From NCBI GenBank assembly GCA_030737835.1, contig CM060850.1, positions 17,844,873-17,908,872 of the forward strand: a DNA stretch of 64,000 bases, written 5' to 3'. Shown here piece after piece: positions 1 through 13,800 of this stretch; the stretch's first letter is position 1, and each line of letters starts with the position of its first letter. The stretch comes from Acorus gramineus (lineage: Eukaryota; Streptophyta; Magnoliopsida; Acorales; Acoraceae). Position numbers and translations under genes: made by a program. The notes under the pieces are model-generated. The model saw nothing but the letters and a program-made list of their open reading frames with translations, did no database searches and had not been told where the DNA came from.

Positions 1-292
1 TGGATAACCACCACTTCTCTAACCTATAACCTCCCCCACTCTTCAACTCCATAACCTCCCCCACTCTTCTATTCCATAACACTCCCATTAGTGCCCCACT
101 ATCTCCCCCTCACCTCTATAGACTTGTAACTCTCCACCTTTGGGATTCCTCTATGCATCCTATAAATAGAGGGGTTCTCTCTTGTATACAACCAACAAAG
201 TGAATAAGAATCTCTCTCTACTTCTCTTCTCTATATGCTTGTGTGGTTTGTTTATATACTCTTATATATCATATTCTATTTAGTTTACAACA
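1..292 (+). mobile_element. 3' part of an LTR (Copia-like), cut by the window edge
   Basis: The stretch has the look of a plant Copia LTR. A pyrimidine-rich lead is followed by a TATA box (tataaataga, about 169-178), a CT-rich leader, and an AT-rich end closing in ...tttacaaca with the terminal CA at 291-292. No coding sequence follows on the right, so this is either a solo LTR or the 3' LTR of an element to the left of the window. The left end is not visible, so neither the terminal TG nor the target duplication can be checked. Family assignment is inference. Confidence 0.45.
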
Positions 293-320
293 TATATGAC
301 TTTTTTGGATGATTTCTAAG

Positions 321-949
321 GGAAAATTGGTGTAACTCCCTCTAAACTTAGCTATATCAATTTTAATCCCAGTAAAATCCTTAAATCACCATAAGTCATT
401 ATATTATTCTAGAGTTAATGCTTTTAGTCCCCAGGTCAAAAGTATGTCAAAAAAGAAAAACATGTTATGGAAACATTCTATCTAACTAACGGAATCTTTC
501 AAAATTGGATTCGAATAAGTCCTTGAAATATTGTAAAAATCAAAATAGGTCATTTCTATTACTAAAATGTCATTTTTTTTAGGCAAATGTAGACTATCTA
601 AATTACCAAAATAGGTCATTTCTGTTACCAAAATGTCATTGAGACTGAAATTTAGAAAATAATCTCGTAAATTCTGCAAGCTTCACGGAGACACCAGGCT
701 TCACGTGAGGTTCATTTTGGGCTTGAGAGGCTTGTGAGAGCGACAATAAGATAAATGTTAGATGAATGAAAGGTATTATGGTAATCTCACATATCTAGTC
801 AGAGTTAACTACAAATTTGAATATTTGGGGTGACTGGATGGACTAAAACAATAATTTCTTAATAAGACAGAGAATTATAATGATTTAATGATTTTACTGG
901 GATTAAAATCGATTTAACCAAGTTAACAGAGAGTTTATCGATTTTTCCC
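321..949. mobile_element. Non-autonomous TIR DNA transposon (about 630 bp)
   Basis: The ends are long imperfect inverted repeats of about 70 bp. The left end starts ggaaaattggtgtaactccc, and the right end read backwards starts gggaaaaatcgataaactct. Both contain tttaatcccagtaaaatc. The flanks carry ttctaag on both sides (314-320 and 950-956), a 7-bp duplication that becomes 8 bp if one mismatch is allowed. Inside, a 33-bp motif (aaaataggtcatttct...) occurs twice, near 541-575 and 606-640. There is no coding sequence. The length of the duplication leaves hAT and Mutator-like both possible. Confidence 0.65.
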
Positions 950-956
950 TTCTAAG

Positions 957-1872
957 AAAGATACTTCTCGGGATAAAGTTTACAGGTTACAGCATTTTGG
1001 AATGCAAAAATTATTCTTCGGTGAAACAATTAGCGAGTCTATCTCATTTCATTCTCTCTTATTCAAGAATTATTATTCAAGCAAACAGCACGAATAGACT
1101 TATCCAAAATAATTTTATCAACTAAAAGACTATATAGTATAATTATCAATTTGACGAGGACATTTCTTATCCCAAAAGTGAATTTTTTGAGGATCCACTA
1201 TATCTCATTTCTAGATCTTTATTGATAAACATAACTGTTAGGACACTGTTACACCCAGATCCGTATATGCTTACGTTAACAAAACATATGTTTCAAAAGA
1301 ATTTGTACATTTTCTATAAATACATCAATGTAATTCATTAGAGTTTATGTTTCATTTTTTATAAAAACATGTACCTCATTAGATGAAGTATATTATTGTT
1401 AAAAAATTCAAAACATATGTAGTTTGTAATTGAGCCTGAAAATAGGACTAGACGTAACATTATCCCAAATATTAATACAATGCCGCTACGGTTTTCTATG
1501 GCACATGTCCTCTTAATGTTCTGAAAGTGCGGCTCTGTTTCAATACTTCAGAGTTTCAAATGTCTAAAAATGGCTCAATGACACACAATGAAGTCTAGGA
1601 TTGCCTCAAGAAGAAAACACCCACTGATAAAGGCAGAAATCCAGTACACATGCTAGTGAAGGTGTGAATGTGCAATGTTTTTATTTTCTTTTTAATGAAG
1701 AATATCAAAGCCAAAAAAACTCAATAACTTCTCAAACGGTGGAGTGTAAGAGTGGAAAAATAAAATTGCTATCACCTGTCCTTCATTGAGAAATGGTTGG
1801 TCCTGAAGGATGAAAAAAAAAAAACCAATGCTCTGAACAGAAAAAGATTATGTTGTGCATAATCATAGGTCT
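957..1872. other. 3' flank of the transporter gene
   Basis: AT-rich sequence between the TIR element and the transporter stop codon. Read on the minus strand, the first 200 bases after the stop should be 3' UTR. A gaaaataaaaac motif near 1678-1687 is a candidate poly(A) signal. No reading frame or repeat was recognised in the rest. Confidence 0.4.
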
Positions 1873-4800
1873 TCAATTGTACTCTACCTCTTTCTCATGT
1901 CCAAAATACATCGTGCCAATAATTGATGCTAAAATAAGTAGACATCCAATAATCCTACCAAAAGATGGCACCGTATCGGAGACACACAGCCCCAGTATTT
2001 GAGAGAATATAACCTGTGGTGCAGGAAAACACTGTCATAGTGTATTTGAGAATAATTTCACGAGAAAATTGGTGCAAATGAAAAAAAAATGCTACACAGA
2101 TGCTTCTTCCGATACGGAACAAAGCAAATATAGTTCCCAAACAATAACTAAGAAAAGTAATATTTAGTTATTTTTTTGTCATAACTATATTAGTTCATTG
2201 GTTATAACATTGTATCAATCAAAAGTAGATCAAATTTTTGTATAATCACCACATACTAAGAAATAGCCCTGATCCTTAAATTCAAATACTAACAATGGGC
2301 AGCTATGCTAGGCACAGAAGCTCCGACAGGTTTCATTGTAGCCTTGTAGGTGCTATAAGTGTGTGCAGATTGGAATGTCAGACAAATCTCTAAAACAAGA
2401 CGCAAAGTGTCCATGTCTCTTAATAATAAATGATGAAAGACGCAGAAAAAAAATTCTCACTACGGCAGAAAGTTAAATGAGACAAAAAGACCTATTCTTT
2501 TATGTATTGTATAGTTTAGAGAAAACTATAAGAATTGACCTTTGTGTACTGGATATTTGTGACCCTGCTAATTTTTTCAAGCTGAAGTCCACGGGCAAGA
2601 AAAACCTGTATAAAAGAGGAACACCCATGAATTTTAATAGTAAAGATGCTGAGACTAAATTTATTTTATCTAAATGATTTTAAGTAAGCTAAACTAACCA
2701 ATTCTTTTTCAAAATAGAAAAAACATAAATAATCAGACAAAAAAAATATACCTCTGCAATGAATGCCAATAAACCAAGAATGACCTTGAGGAGAAATGTA
2801 TACAAGTCTGGTACTTTGAATTTCTGTGAAGGAATTGAAGATAACAAATGTTCACTGAGGTTAATTGAGGCAAATCAAAGAAGATACCATAAATATATTA
2901 GAAATGAAGAAAAACATGCTGGAATTGGAACATAATTTTTCTCCTGCAATAAGTTAGATATATCTCATTAATCAAAGAGAGATGAAGTCTCTAGGATTGC
3001 AAGAGAGTGGAAAATGTTTAGTTAAAATGTAGAATATAACTGACCAGTCAATAAATTATAAAAGTTAGTAAACTGGACAGATGAACTTCTAACTCATGGA
3101 TTGAAGATAAATACACTACCAATTATGTGAATGGCATACTCAGCCAGCATGCATTAATATTTTATTTCATTTATTGATACTAGGTATCCCCATGACATGC
3201 GTTTGAGGGTGGGATTCAACTCAATCCTCCAATTTCAAGGTGGGTGGCTTAGAGCATCTCCAATTCTATACCCAAATGTGTATCCAAATTTAAATTTGGG
3301 TAAAAGTCACCAAAAAAATCTCGCCAAACATTTACCCTTACCAAATTAAGTTTTTACTCAAGTCAAGGGAGACTCAAACCTTTACCCAAATTTTCAAAGG
3401 CTATTATTTTCCTTCAACTTCACATTTTTTCAAAAGATTAGAGTAAAAGACAATGATGATTGGAGACGAACATATCAAATAATGCTTAAGCTTGAGTAAA
3501 AGCTGGAGATGGCCTTACAAGCTTACAGAACCAAGAGCCCAGAATCATTTTTTATGTGCTTTGATGTAGTTCATGGATGGATTAATGAGCGCGAAGATAT
3601 TCAAACAAATGAAAATTCAAGAAGAAGAAAAAATTAATAAAGTATCAAACAAAGAATTTCATGTGCATCTAAAGGCTAAACTACAAGACTAATGCATAAT
3701 TATGTTGTAAGATCAGTACATCAATAATGAAGGAATCATTGAATTTGTAGATATCACTACCTTATAAAGCACAAATTTATGTCCATTACCTGCAAAGCAA
3801 AAGTACACACTGCTGCACCAGGACTAGCAAGTAAACCAAATGCAAAAACAGGAAGCCTGCACACAAATTTTTTAGAAATATGAATCATAAAATTATTGAA
3901 AAAAATCATTACATCTCGTGACCTGGAAAACTTCTTAAAATGATATGTATCGTAGGCACAGGATAATCCATATGTTGGAATCATACATCAAAAAGAGAAG
4001 CATTGGTCAGAATGTTCACATGATGGAATGTAATAGATAAAGTAAATATGGTAAATGCACAACAGGATGGGTTTATTTTCAATGATCAATAACTGGAAAT
4101 CTACGAAATCTTGGATTCTTTCATTGATGGTAGTACAGATCTAAAGAGACATACCATTTAAATATTTAAACGCCACATCAACACAAGTCATGAATATAAG
4201 AGAAGAAATTTGATGATGCATTCAGACATAAGAACCGGAGTAATAAAGGCCAAAAAAAATCTGAACTCTGTGCATCCAGGGGCATAGTTATGCTAACCTC
4301 AGAAGCTTTTTAACAAATATAGGATATGTGCTGTTGAATGCAGATAAAAAAGGCATTTATATCAGTTTGGGAACCATCAAAAAAAAAAAATTTATATCAG
4401 TTTGGGGATGTCTGTTAATTTGAGTTTAGTCTCGCAAGAAAACAAATAGGATTAGCGATCAACTTTAAAATATAATTATTTCATTTTTATTTCATCTCAT
4501 CCTTGTCTTACATGATATCATAACCAATATAAAATTGGTTCCAGTTATATGAGACTATGAGAGAAAGATGGAGTTCTTTTGTCATCTTTAAAATTGGTTA
4601 CACCCACTCCATAATAAACAAAACGATGCACACACTTCTCTTCCATCAAACAATTTTTACAAATTATGGAAGCCCTAAAAGCATGACTTATATCTTCTGT
4701 CTACATTTTCATGGCTTGCATAATTTAATAATATATTATTATCATGGATCTCTCTGGAATGTGACTTTGATTCACATATGCTAGTGCAATGCAGAATTGC

Positions 4801-7800
4801 AGTAACATGTTGTTAAGTAGTCTGTTTCAAGTCCCATCATGAAACTAGTACTCCCTCAGTACTCCCTCTTCTAACCATGATATCTAACTAACTCTTCAAG
4901 TACATATTCCTTTCTGATCCATAAGCCAAATGTTTTAGTAGAATTGTACATGGTTATATTCTCTTCTTGTTTCTTCTTATCTAAACAGGACTCACATGGG
5001 CTACAGGATCGAGGCCAATCATAAAACGGAAGCATCATATCACACTAAGAATTGTCACTTTCTACCACGCCATTATGTTTGATTCTAACCTTCACATCAA
5101 AATCTAGGCAATGCTAACTTAGACGGATGCATTTTAAAGTACAAAAACACATTTATCCGTGTCTTAAATATTCAAAAAAATGATCCAGCTTAGACTATTT
5201 CCTTGCCAAACCTAAAGCAACCATGAACTCGTTTGTCTATATATATCCTAATTCATAACTGTTATTGCTTTTGCCAATTCAAATCAGTGATCTTTAAACC
5301 TCTACTTCTCTAGTTTAATAACAATGATTTGAATATTCTTGTTTCTTGTTAAACTGATTTTTTTAGGCACCAAACCAAGTCTTCAGAATTCAAAGTAAAT
5401 GTTGTGTCTTTGTGACGTGTGCTTTTACCCCTTTTTTGGAGAAAAGACAGTTCACTAATTTAATTAACTGGTCTAAAATATACAAAATAGAAACAGGAGG
5501 CAGAACAAGAAACATCACTCACCCTATAGCTGGGTCCAAACCCCAGCTATTATATCATGAAATTTTTAATTGTTACATATAGGACATCTATAAGTTGGAT
5601 TGCATTTTCCTCCATTTCGTTGACAGAAATATCAATAAGCACCTGTATTACTTGGTAATGCGATTACAAAAAGTTCAAACTTCAGCAAGTCCAAAGACAT
5701 TGCTGGCATCATCTACATCTACTTGCAAACAAATAAATAGAATTATAATAATAAGACAAAGCTTTAACATAAAAGCGTACCAAGTTAGAGATCGTACAAA
5801 GGTTGATCAGTTGCCTTGGAGCTAGCTCGTATAAGACAGTAACAGAGTCCACCAGTTGCAGAGGAAATTAAACCAATTAATATTGGATAAAAAAGATGCC
5901 TTCCTCCAACAATTATCGCTTCATTCAGTTCTTCAGTTTTGCTTAATTGTCCTGCAAAGTTTCACGAGAAAAGAATGGAATAGGTTGATGTTATTTTGAC
6001 AATCATCCGATGAGAGGAAAAGACTCCAAACTTCAGATTTAAGAGAAACTTAGTGAGTTCCCAAAAGAAGAAAAAAAAAATTGAATGACATTTACATTAA
6101 AAATATGTGTCATGCCATCATAAGAGCAACACATCAACATGCAAATGTTCTCCAAAATGTTCATTGGCTGTACCTTGCTTGACAAACATTTGTTGAGTAA
6201 ACAGCAATCCCAGGAAACTGCAAGTAAGACCTGATATTCAGATGAAGATAATACAATAAATTATTTTCTGCTCATCAAAAAATTTATAATGAAGCACCTC
6301 AAATTTAAAAAAAAAGAAAAAAAGGAGAGAATCTCATAAATGAAACTCTAGATATGAAAGAGAATAATTTTGAATACCATAACTAAAAAGTTTGGCTGAT
6401 GCACTACTGTAATGGGGATTAAGCAACCTCTTGCTAGCTATTGCCAATTTTATAGGATGGGGTTGGTGGGATTTGAGGTTTGTTAATTCCTCTCCAGTTA
6501 CATCATATATTTATGTCTTGTTTCCAGTTTCCAAAACTAAATATAGAGGGTTTAATAATATGACAGATTTCTCGATCAAAGAACATATGTCACATCATTT
6601 CTGAACCACAGTTGAAGCTATATTCACAATAAAGATTGGTCTTTCATGGGAAACACTTTGATTTCACATTCATTTACGATGTATTGAAATTGAAACAATA
6701 TTTGACCATTGACATATTCTAAGAAATTCAGGAGGATTTTTAAATGTGCAATTCAAATGTGTTTAGAACAATAAAAGACACAGTGTACCCATTATTCATT
6801 GCTTGTTAAAGATTCCATCTCTACTACTATAATATTTATATAACTAATAACGTCGAAAGTTTACCTGCAATTATGATTTGCTTGTTCTAGGGACAAAATG
6901 AAAAAAAAAAAAATTCAATCTCATGTAGAGGACAATGCCAGTTGGCATTGTGAACTTCAGTTGTGTTTGTTGAGTAGACCTTTCAAAAAGGAAGGGTGAT
7001 ATATATTCTAAACTATGGAATGTGCAGCAGCACTTGTGCAATAAATTCAAAAAGCAAATAAAAAAAAAGATTGCATTGCAACCATACCTCCGACATCTGT
7101 AAAAGAGGATTTTTCATGTAGTATCATTCTAGCCATAATAGATGCCATAAGTGGAGTTGCAAAATTCAATAATATAGAATAAGATAGAGGAAGTCTTTGG
7201 ACACTGCAATGGAGAAAGAATGACTGCATTGTCAGATGGTGGTTTCCATAATCTGACAAAAACAGAAGAAATGAAAAAAACAAAATAAAAACAAGATCAG
7301 AATATCCATTTTAAATTATAAAGAAATTAAAAGGTGATTGAAATTTTCTTAAGAATATAGGTATATATAAAACATTTAAACTACTCGGTCGGATCATAAT
7401 GTTATCAGGCTTCCCAAACATGGTATTGTTTGTCAGAGTTTCATCTATTATGTTATAGTTCCATTCGATTGTATTTTATTTATTTATTCATTCATTCATT
7501 TATTTAGTGACAAGGAACCCAAACATTTGTTGGCAAAACCTGGATACACATAATCAACCACAAATCATGGGCATTAGGGAAGACTGGAGATTCAAACTCT
7601 AGACCCACTGGACTAAACCAATGTCTCTAGGAAAAGAGCCAACCCCAAATGAGTTTTAGTTCCATACTTCCATTCAATCTAATGTTCAACAACCCAAGTT
7701 TTCTCTTTCGTTTTCTTCAATCTCTCATGTTCTTTCCCAATATTCTACATCAAATACCATCAAGAACTGATCCCTCATATAATGTAAATCAAATTATGCA

Positions 7801-10800
7801 AACTCAAAATTGAATATTTATTACGAATATCTACGAAGAAGGATGGATCTCTCTCTTGAAAACCCTTTGAAAACCCTTGTGAAAACACGCCATTTCTAGT
7901 ATATCCTCTTTCATCACCCCAAATAGTGTCTTCCTCAACAATCTCTCTCTTTCTTCTGCGAAACTTCACTCGAGATTTCTTGCTTCTTTTTTCCAGGGGT
8001 GGGAAAACAAAGAGACTCGCTCTTCTACGGTGGATTATTGTGAAAAGGACTCAACTTTGTTCAAGAGTTGATTGCATCAAGCATCTTATCAAAGATAGGT
8101 GTTTTGGATGGGAATTCAAATTTGCTTCATAAAGAAAGGTAAGGAAAAAATTTAGTGGAAAGTTAAGAAGCATAGACACTTCAATGAGTATGCCATGTTA
8201 GTGTCCACGTTTCAGACACCAAACTTTTTTCCTTACTATTTTGTAAGGTTTATGCTCATGTAAAACTAAATGATGTTAAAAATCATCATGGAGTTGATAT
8301 TTGACTCAATATATCAACTTTTTATAGTTTATGGAGTTGTAATCGATTTTTCTAAATAATCATAATATGATATTATTTATTTATTCATTGATGTGTTTTT
8401 ACTGTATTCATGTCCTTGTTTTTCAAGATATTCCATGTCACCATGTCTATATCATGTCGTATTTGTGTCCCACGTCCGTGTCCATGCTCCATAGCTGGAA
8501 AGCCTTCTGGTCCAGGTGCCTTGTCATTTTCTATATCAAAAATAGTTTCCATCACCTCTATTTTGTGGAAAAGCTCCTTTCTCTTCTTCATCATCCTCTT
8601 TGGTATAACCTTCAAAATTTCATCCACCCAAATCGATAGCCATGTTTTTTAGTTGAGAAATGAGTTTTGAAGAAATTCCCTATATGAGCTTCAATCTCCT
8701 CTCTTTTCATCCGAAAGCTTGGAGATGAATGACCATAAACCTTTATATTAAGCTGAGAACTTTCTCCCCAGTGCGCATAAATACGTACATGTCCAAGTAG
8801 GAGGACTAGAGAATACTCTGTTGTGCCTGGACATTAGGGTCAAATATCGTGTGCCACGCTCGCACATGTGATGAATATGATATACATCATGATCAATGGG
8901 GACAAAGGTGGATACATTGGAGATGATACTAGATGTTTAGGGACAAAAGTCTATTACTGGAAGCATTATGGACATTTCAAGGTCACAACGAGTTATTCAT
9001 TGGCATTATGGTGTCTCGAGTGTTTGGCTTATTTCTTTTGGTGGGCGGTGTTTAGTAATTTGGTATATCATTTTCTCGGTATGGTGTATTACTCCTTGTT
9101 GCAATTTTCATTCTTTATTTAATGTTCATGCTTAGTTCTCGTGCTTATTGAGAGTGTTGAGATTATATTCCATCCAATGTTATTCTCCTTCCATGTCACT
9201 TAAAACATGGTATGTTTCACTTACTTGTTGAGCTCATTTCACACACTATTGTTGTCAGATATAATAACAGGGCTTAGAATGCACAGGTGATGATTGAAGT
9301 TCAATATTTTGGGACTATATGACTTTAGGTAGAGGCTGTTTTAGCTAATAATGCATATATTTTGTCGCACTCCATATATAAGGATATTTGTTTATGATCT
9401 TTGGTCATATGCTATGTCAACTTTTTAAATAATCCTGGAAGAGGTTCTGATCTTAATTTTTTTGACTGACTGTATTATTATTTTCATTACTCTCTTTTGA
9501 GAATGAGATGGCAGGTGATCCGCGCATTGTCATATATTATCTGAAACAATTTTTTTGGAGGCGGATATTATCTGAAACAATTAAATTCTAAAAACCTACA
9601 TTTAGATCTGCTCAAATTTGAATATCCTATTTTCATTTCAAAGACAACATAAAATCAATGTCCAAAGATAGATGTAATCTTCCATAAATATTAACACTAT
9701 ATACTTTATGAGTTCTATAAGATAAATAGAATAATTTTTAAAATTCGCTTATTCTCTCCCATGAGGTCTCAAGTAGCACCGTGGGAGAAATTGTCAATTA
9801 ATATCACAACATGATTCTTAATTTGGTTTCAGAACTCTGATTTATTTCCTCGTCCAATAATGCAGACTAGAGGAGGGAATATTGTTTGACCAACTCTATT
9901 TGATAATAGCTATTATGTCTCTTAGAGTGCTACGATGCAAGAATTTCTAAAGTCATGAGATGAGAGATTCTAGACAACCGTTCAAGATGGATGGGAATAA
10001 TCTAAAGAAATTTAAAGTCAATAACTAATTTTAAAAAATGAAAAAAAGGATTGAGAATAAAAATAACAAAGGTAAATCTAAATGCTAAAATATTTGAATA
10101 CATCAATGTCATCACACCCAATGAATTTCATCGGGTCTCCATGTGAGAGCTCTAAAGACACTTCACATCATGTTGTACACTGGATCTAAAACAATAAAAT
10201 GGACCATAAAATCTGCTCATTCAGAGAAAAAAAGGGTAAAAATATTTAGAGTTGATAATCAAGTAGGATCCATCCAAACTTTTGATCAACCATGCCTGAA
10301 CATAGAAAATCTAAGGGAATCACCCTAAGGGATGATAGAGAAGGTAGATGAATCTGAAATGGAGTCTTCTGAAGAGAATGATTAATTGTTGGTCTTGTTT
10401 GTAAAGTAATTTAGAAAATTCATAATAAATTGAAAAGGAAATTCTGAATCCACAGAAGAAAAAACTCAATTCTAAAAACTTAAGTAGGTGAGGTTTGGGT
10501 TGAAGACAGAACAGACTGAGCATTTATGTGGAGAACTAATTCAGACCATTCTGGGCAGAGATAGAATATGGCTGATTGACTTCCATCGTGGATGAATGAG
10601 GGATTATCCCATATCTCACTAGATGCACTTAATAGCATAGACAAACCTTTTGAGGAGGGAGGTCCATAAATGTGGAGAACACATGGGACACGTGGTGTCA
10701 TTCCTTAGACAAGTGTGACATATCTTCGGGCTGAAAAGATTTGCAACTAGAGGTCTCTTTTGTGGTCGACTGACGTGTTGGGAGTGGGGATGTAGGATAT

Positions 10801-13800
10801 GGATATTTATGGCATACCCACTTTGCTTTCTCTTTTACGTCACATTTTTGTACAATTGTAATCGTAATTGCATGCGTTTAAAACTTTATATGCCAGTTAA
10901 TTTAAATGGGCGGACACCACTTTTATCTTAAAATACATATATATACACTATTATATATAATGCACATATACTCATGGGGTTTCCCCAAACAGGGATTCAG
11001 ACAAAATATAGCAGTAATTGCATAAAATAATGGATACAATTTAATACTTGAAGTAAAAAAAACAATTCTATGTGCACACTAACCTGTACACAAAACACAA
11101 TAATGAGAGAAATCCTGCTAGGGCTCTTGAAAGCAAAAGCTTCCTGGCATGTGTTGGTCCAAATAATGGTTGTCCAGTCCTTTTCAGCCACATAAATGAC
11201 AATAGGCAAATAATTGTACATCTTGTAAATACACTCTCTAATAATGGAATGGATCTGCCTGTCACATAGAAGAACAAAACAATTAATTAAAAACACCAAT
11301 ATCAACATCTATCTCTATTTATTATTTTTGCTTTTCTGAGGAAAGAGGGAGGGGCATTTAACACCTGCAGTAGAATTATTGTGTAATGATAATGGAAGAT
11401 CCTACATAGAAGGGGACATAAAATGTCTAAGTTATGATAGCAAATAATTTTTTGAAAAGAAGGTAGGGGTTTCATATTGAGAAAATGTGACCCCTCAAAC
11501 ATACGGACACGAGGGGTCTCCACAAAAGGAAAACCATCCAAAAAAAGTCAAAAAGAAGCAGGAAAAAAAAAAGATCCGAAGAACCATTAAGTTAACCTAG
11601 GATATATCACCAGGATGTAAATTAGACAAGGATGCCACATGCAACATAACCCATCAATTCATGAAACTTAAAAGTCAAGATTGCATGAAGTCATACAGTG
11701 AAAAAAATGCTTAATTGATTTTGTTGAAGAATAGCAAGCAACCCATATAGATTAATAGCACATCTTGTTGTTTCCTTGGATTATCTACCTATCGTGGTCA
11801 AATAAAGAGTCGTGAATGGTATCATGTGATGTAAGCATATCAATGTTCTAAATGACAAAAGAATTCAATAAGTACATACATGGAGTTGTCAACAATGACC
11901 AGTGAGAGTTTGTATATGGCTACCAAACCCATACACATGCTATGGGCACTGGGTAGCTATATTCCTTCTAAAAATTAAAGCTTCAATATCAAGCGCACAA
12001 GTTTTAGAAAAAATGCATATTAGGAGTTGACTGTTTGACTTTATAGTTCCTGCGGAAGGAATCCACAAAGTTTAGGAGGGAATCTTGTTACTCGGTAGTG
12101 GAGTTATGAATGTTAACTTAGATAAAATGATGAGGATGATAAATTCCACAAATGATGATGATTATTATTTCGAAGAAAGAAAAAATCTTATTATATTAAC
12201 TTCACAATAGATATATAACAATGATTGGAGCTCCCTTACCTGAGAATATAGTTAAAAAGACCTCCATGATGCCATACACAGTAGCAGAAGCTGCCATGCA
12301 TAGCAAGCCAGAGTATCTAGAACCACCCCATGTCCATAAAAGAAACTGTTTAGTTATTGCAAATTCTGTCTCATCCTCTCGAATAGTGGATTCCTGACAC
12401 AGAAAATCACAAATAGCTAAGAGAACAATATATCGTACCATTCTACACATTTGGTATTGCAATGACAAGAAACACTCAAAGAAGAACCTTCAATAACTTG
12501 CATTACAACTGAATGCTAGTTTCAGTAAAATATTGGCATCAATATAGTTAGTTTCAGTAAAATATTGACATCAATATAGGTGTAAGATAACAGATAGAAG
12601 TCCCAAGATTGGTTAACCTCGCACATGGTGTACTTAGGTTCAGTTTTGATAGGAAAAAGAAATGCTTTCTGAAGGCATAAGTTAATATTGCTTCATTTGT
12701 TCTTTTGGAGGAAGAGTAGGTATCTCCAGATTTTGTTGCTAAGGTATCTCCAGATTTTGTTGCTAAGAGAGGAAAGAACCTGTATGAAAATGAAGGAAAA
12801 AACCATCAAACAAAAAGAGACACCAGAAGTATTCCCACGCCAAAATGAAAAGCTCTCATGTAGGCCTGTCAACGGATCGGGTTTAGACTGGTAACCTTCT
12901 TTCTTCAGTCGCCTCACTTCGACATATTTTGTATCAACTAGATATTTCATATTTACTTCAATAGATACTCGAGATTGAGAACTTTATTTGTTCATGAAAC
13001 ACGGGCCTTCTTCGGACTTCGACTTGAGAGACCCGTCATCCTCTGCCCCTTCATTCGTCGAGAAAATAGCAGGCCTACCCACCCCACCATCACGTTCACC
13101 AAGAAAGCTCCTTCTCCAACAACGCCAGAGTCACTTTCGGTACAACACCACAAAGATTATTCATTCGAAGATATATATGATAATTGAAGATGCAACTCTG
13201 CTCCTATTGGGGGATATCGATCTCTAGATCCTAATGCCATAGGTTCCACTGATTATCCTGCTATGGTTTGGATGAAAAAGAAATTCCATCAGGTCTGAGT
13301 CCTACCAAGACCCATCAAATTTTACATAAAAGAGCTCAGACTGGAGCCAACGGACCTCCAGGTTGGACCTTTGTCCAAACCGATTTGCTTGAGGTCGTAG
13401 AAAGTGATGTAAATCATGAGAAAGATGTTGCAACGACTATCATGAGGATGAAGGGGCAAGACACGACCACATGCCAATGCGATCCATGAAGATCAGTGAT
13501 GCATAACGTTGTGATGGAACAGATCCATGGAAGGCGGGAGACAAGGAGTTGTGAAAAATCATCTCTTTATCAAAAACAATCACCACTGACACACAACCAC
13601 ACTAGCAATTAAAGAAGTCAGCGCAACAAATCTCATATAGGCATATCAACAATCACTCAAGCGGCACTATTGAGGCGATTAGGCCCCTACAACCACCCAT
13701 CCATAAAAGCAGAGTAGGTTTCCTAATGGCAGTGAGAGTGGAAACTATGTTTATGCCATATAGTTGTCATCCGGTGAGGGTTGAGCTCTGGTGAACAAGG

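Noticed and set aside
7489-7640. Possible SINE with a B-box-like ggagattcaaactctagacc
   Set aside because: No target duplication and no A-tail at either end could be found.
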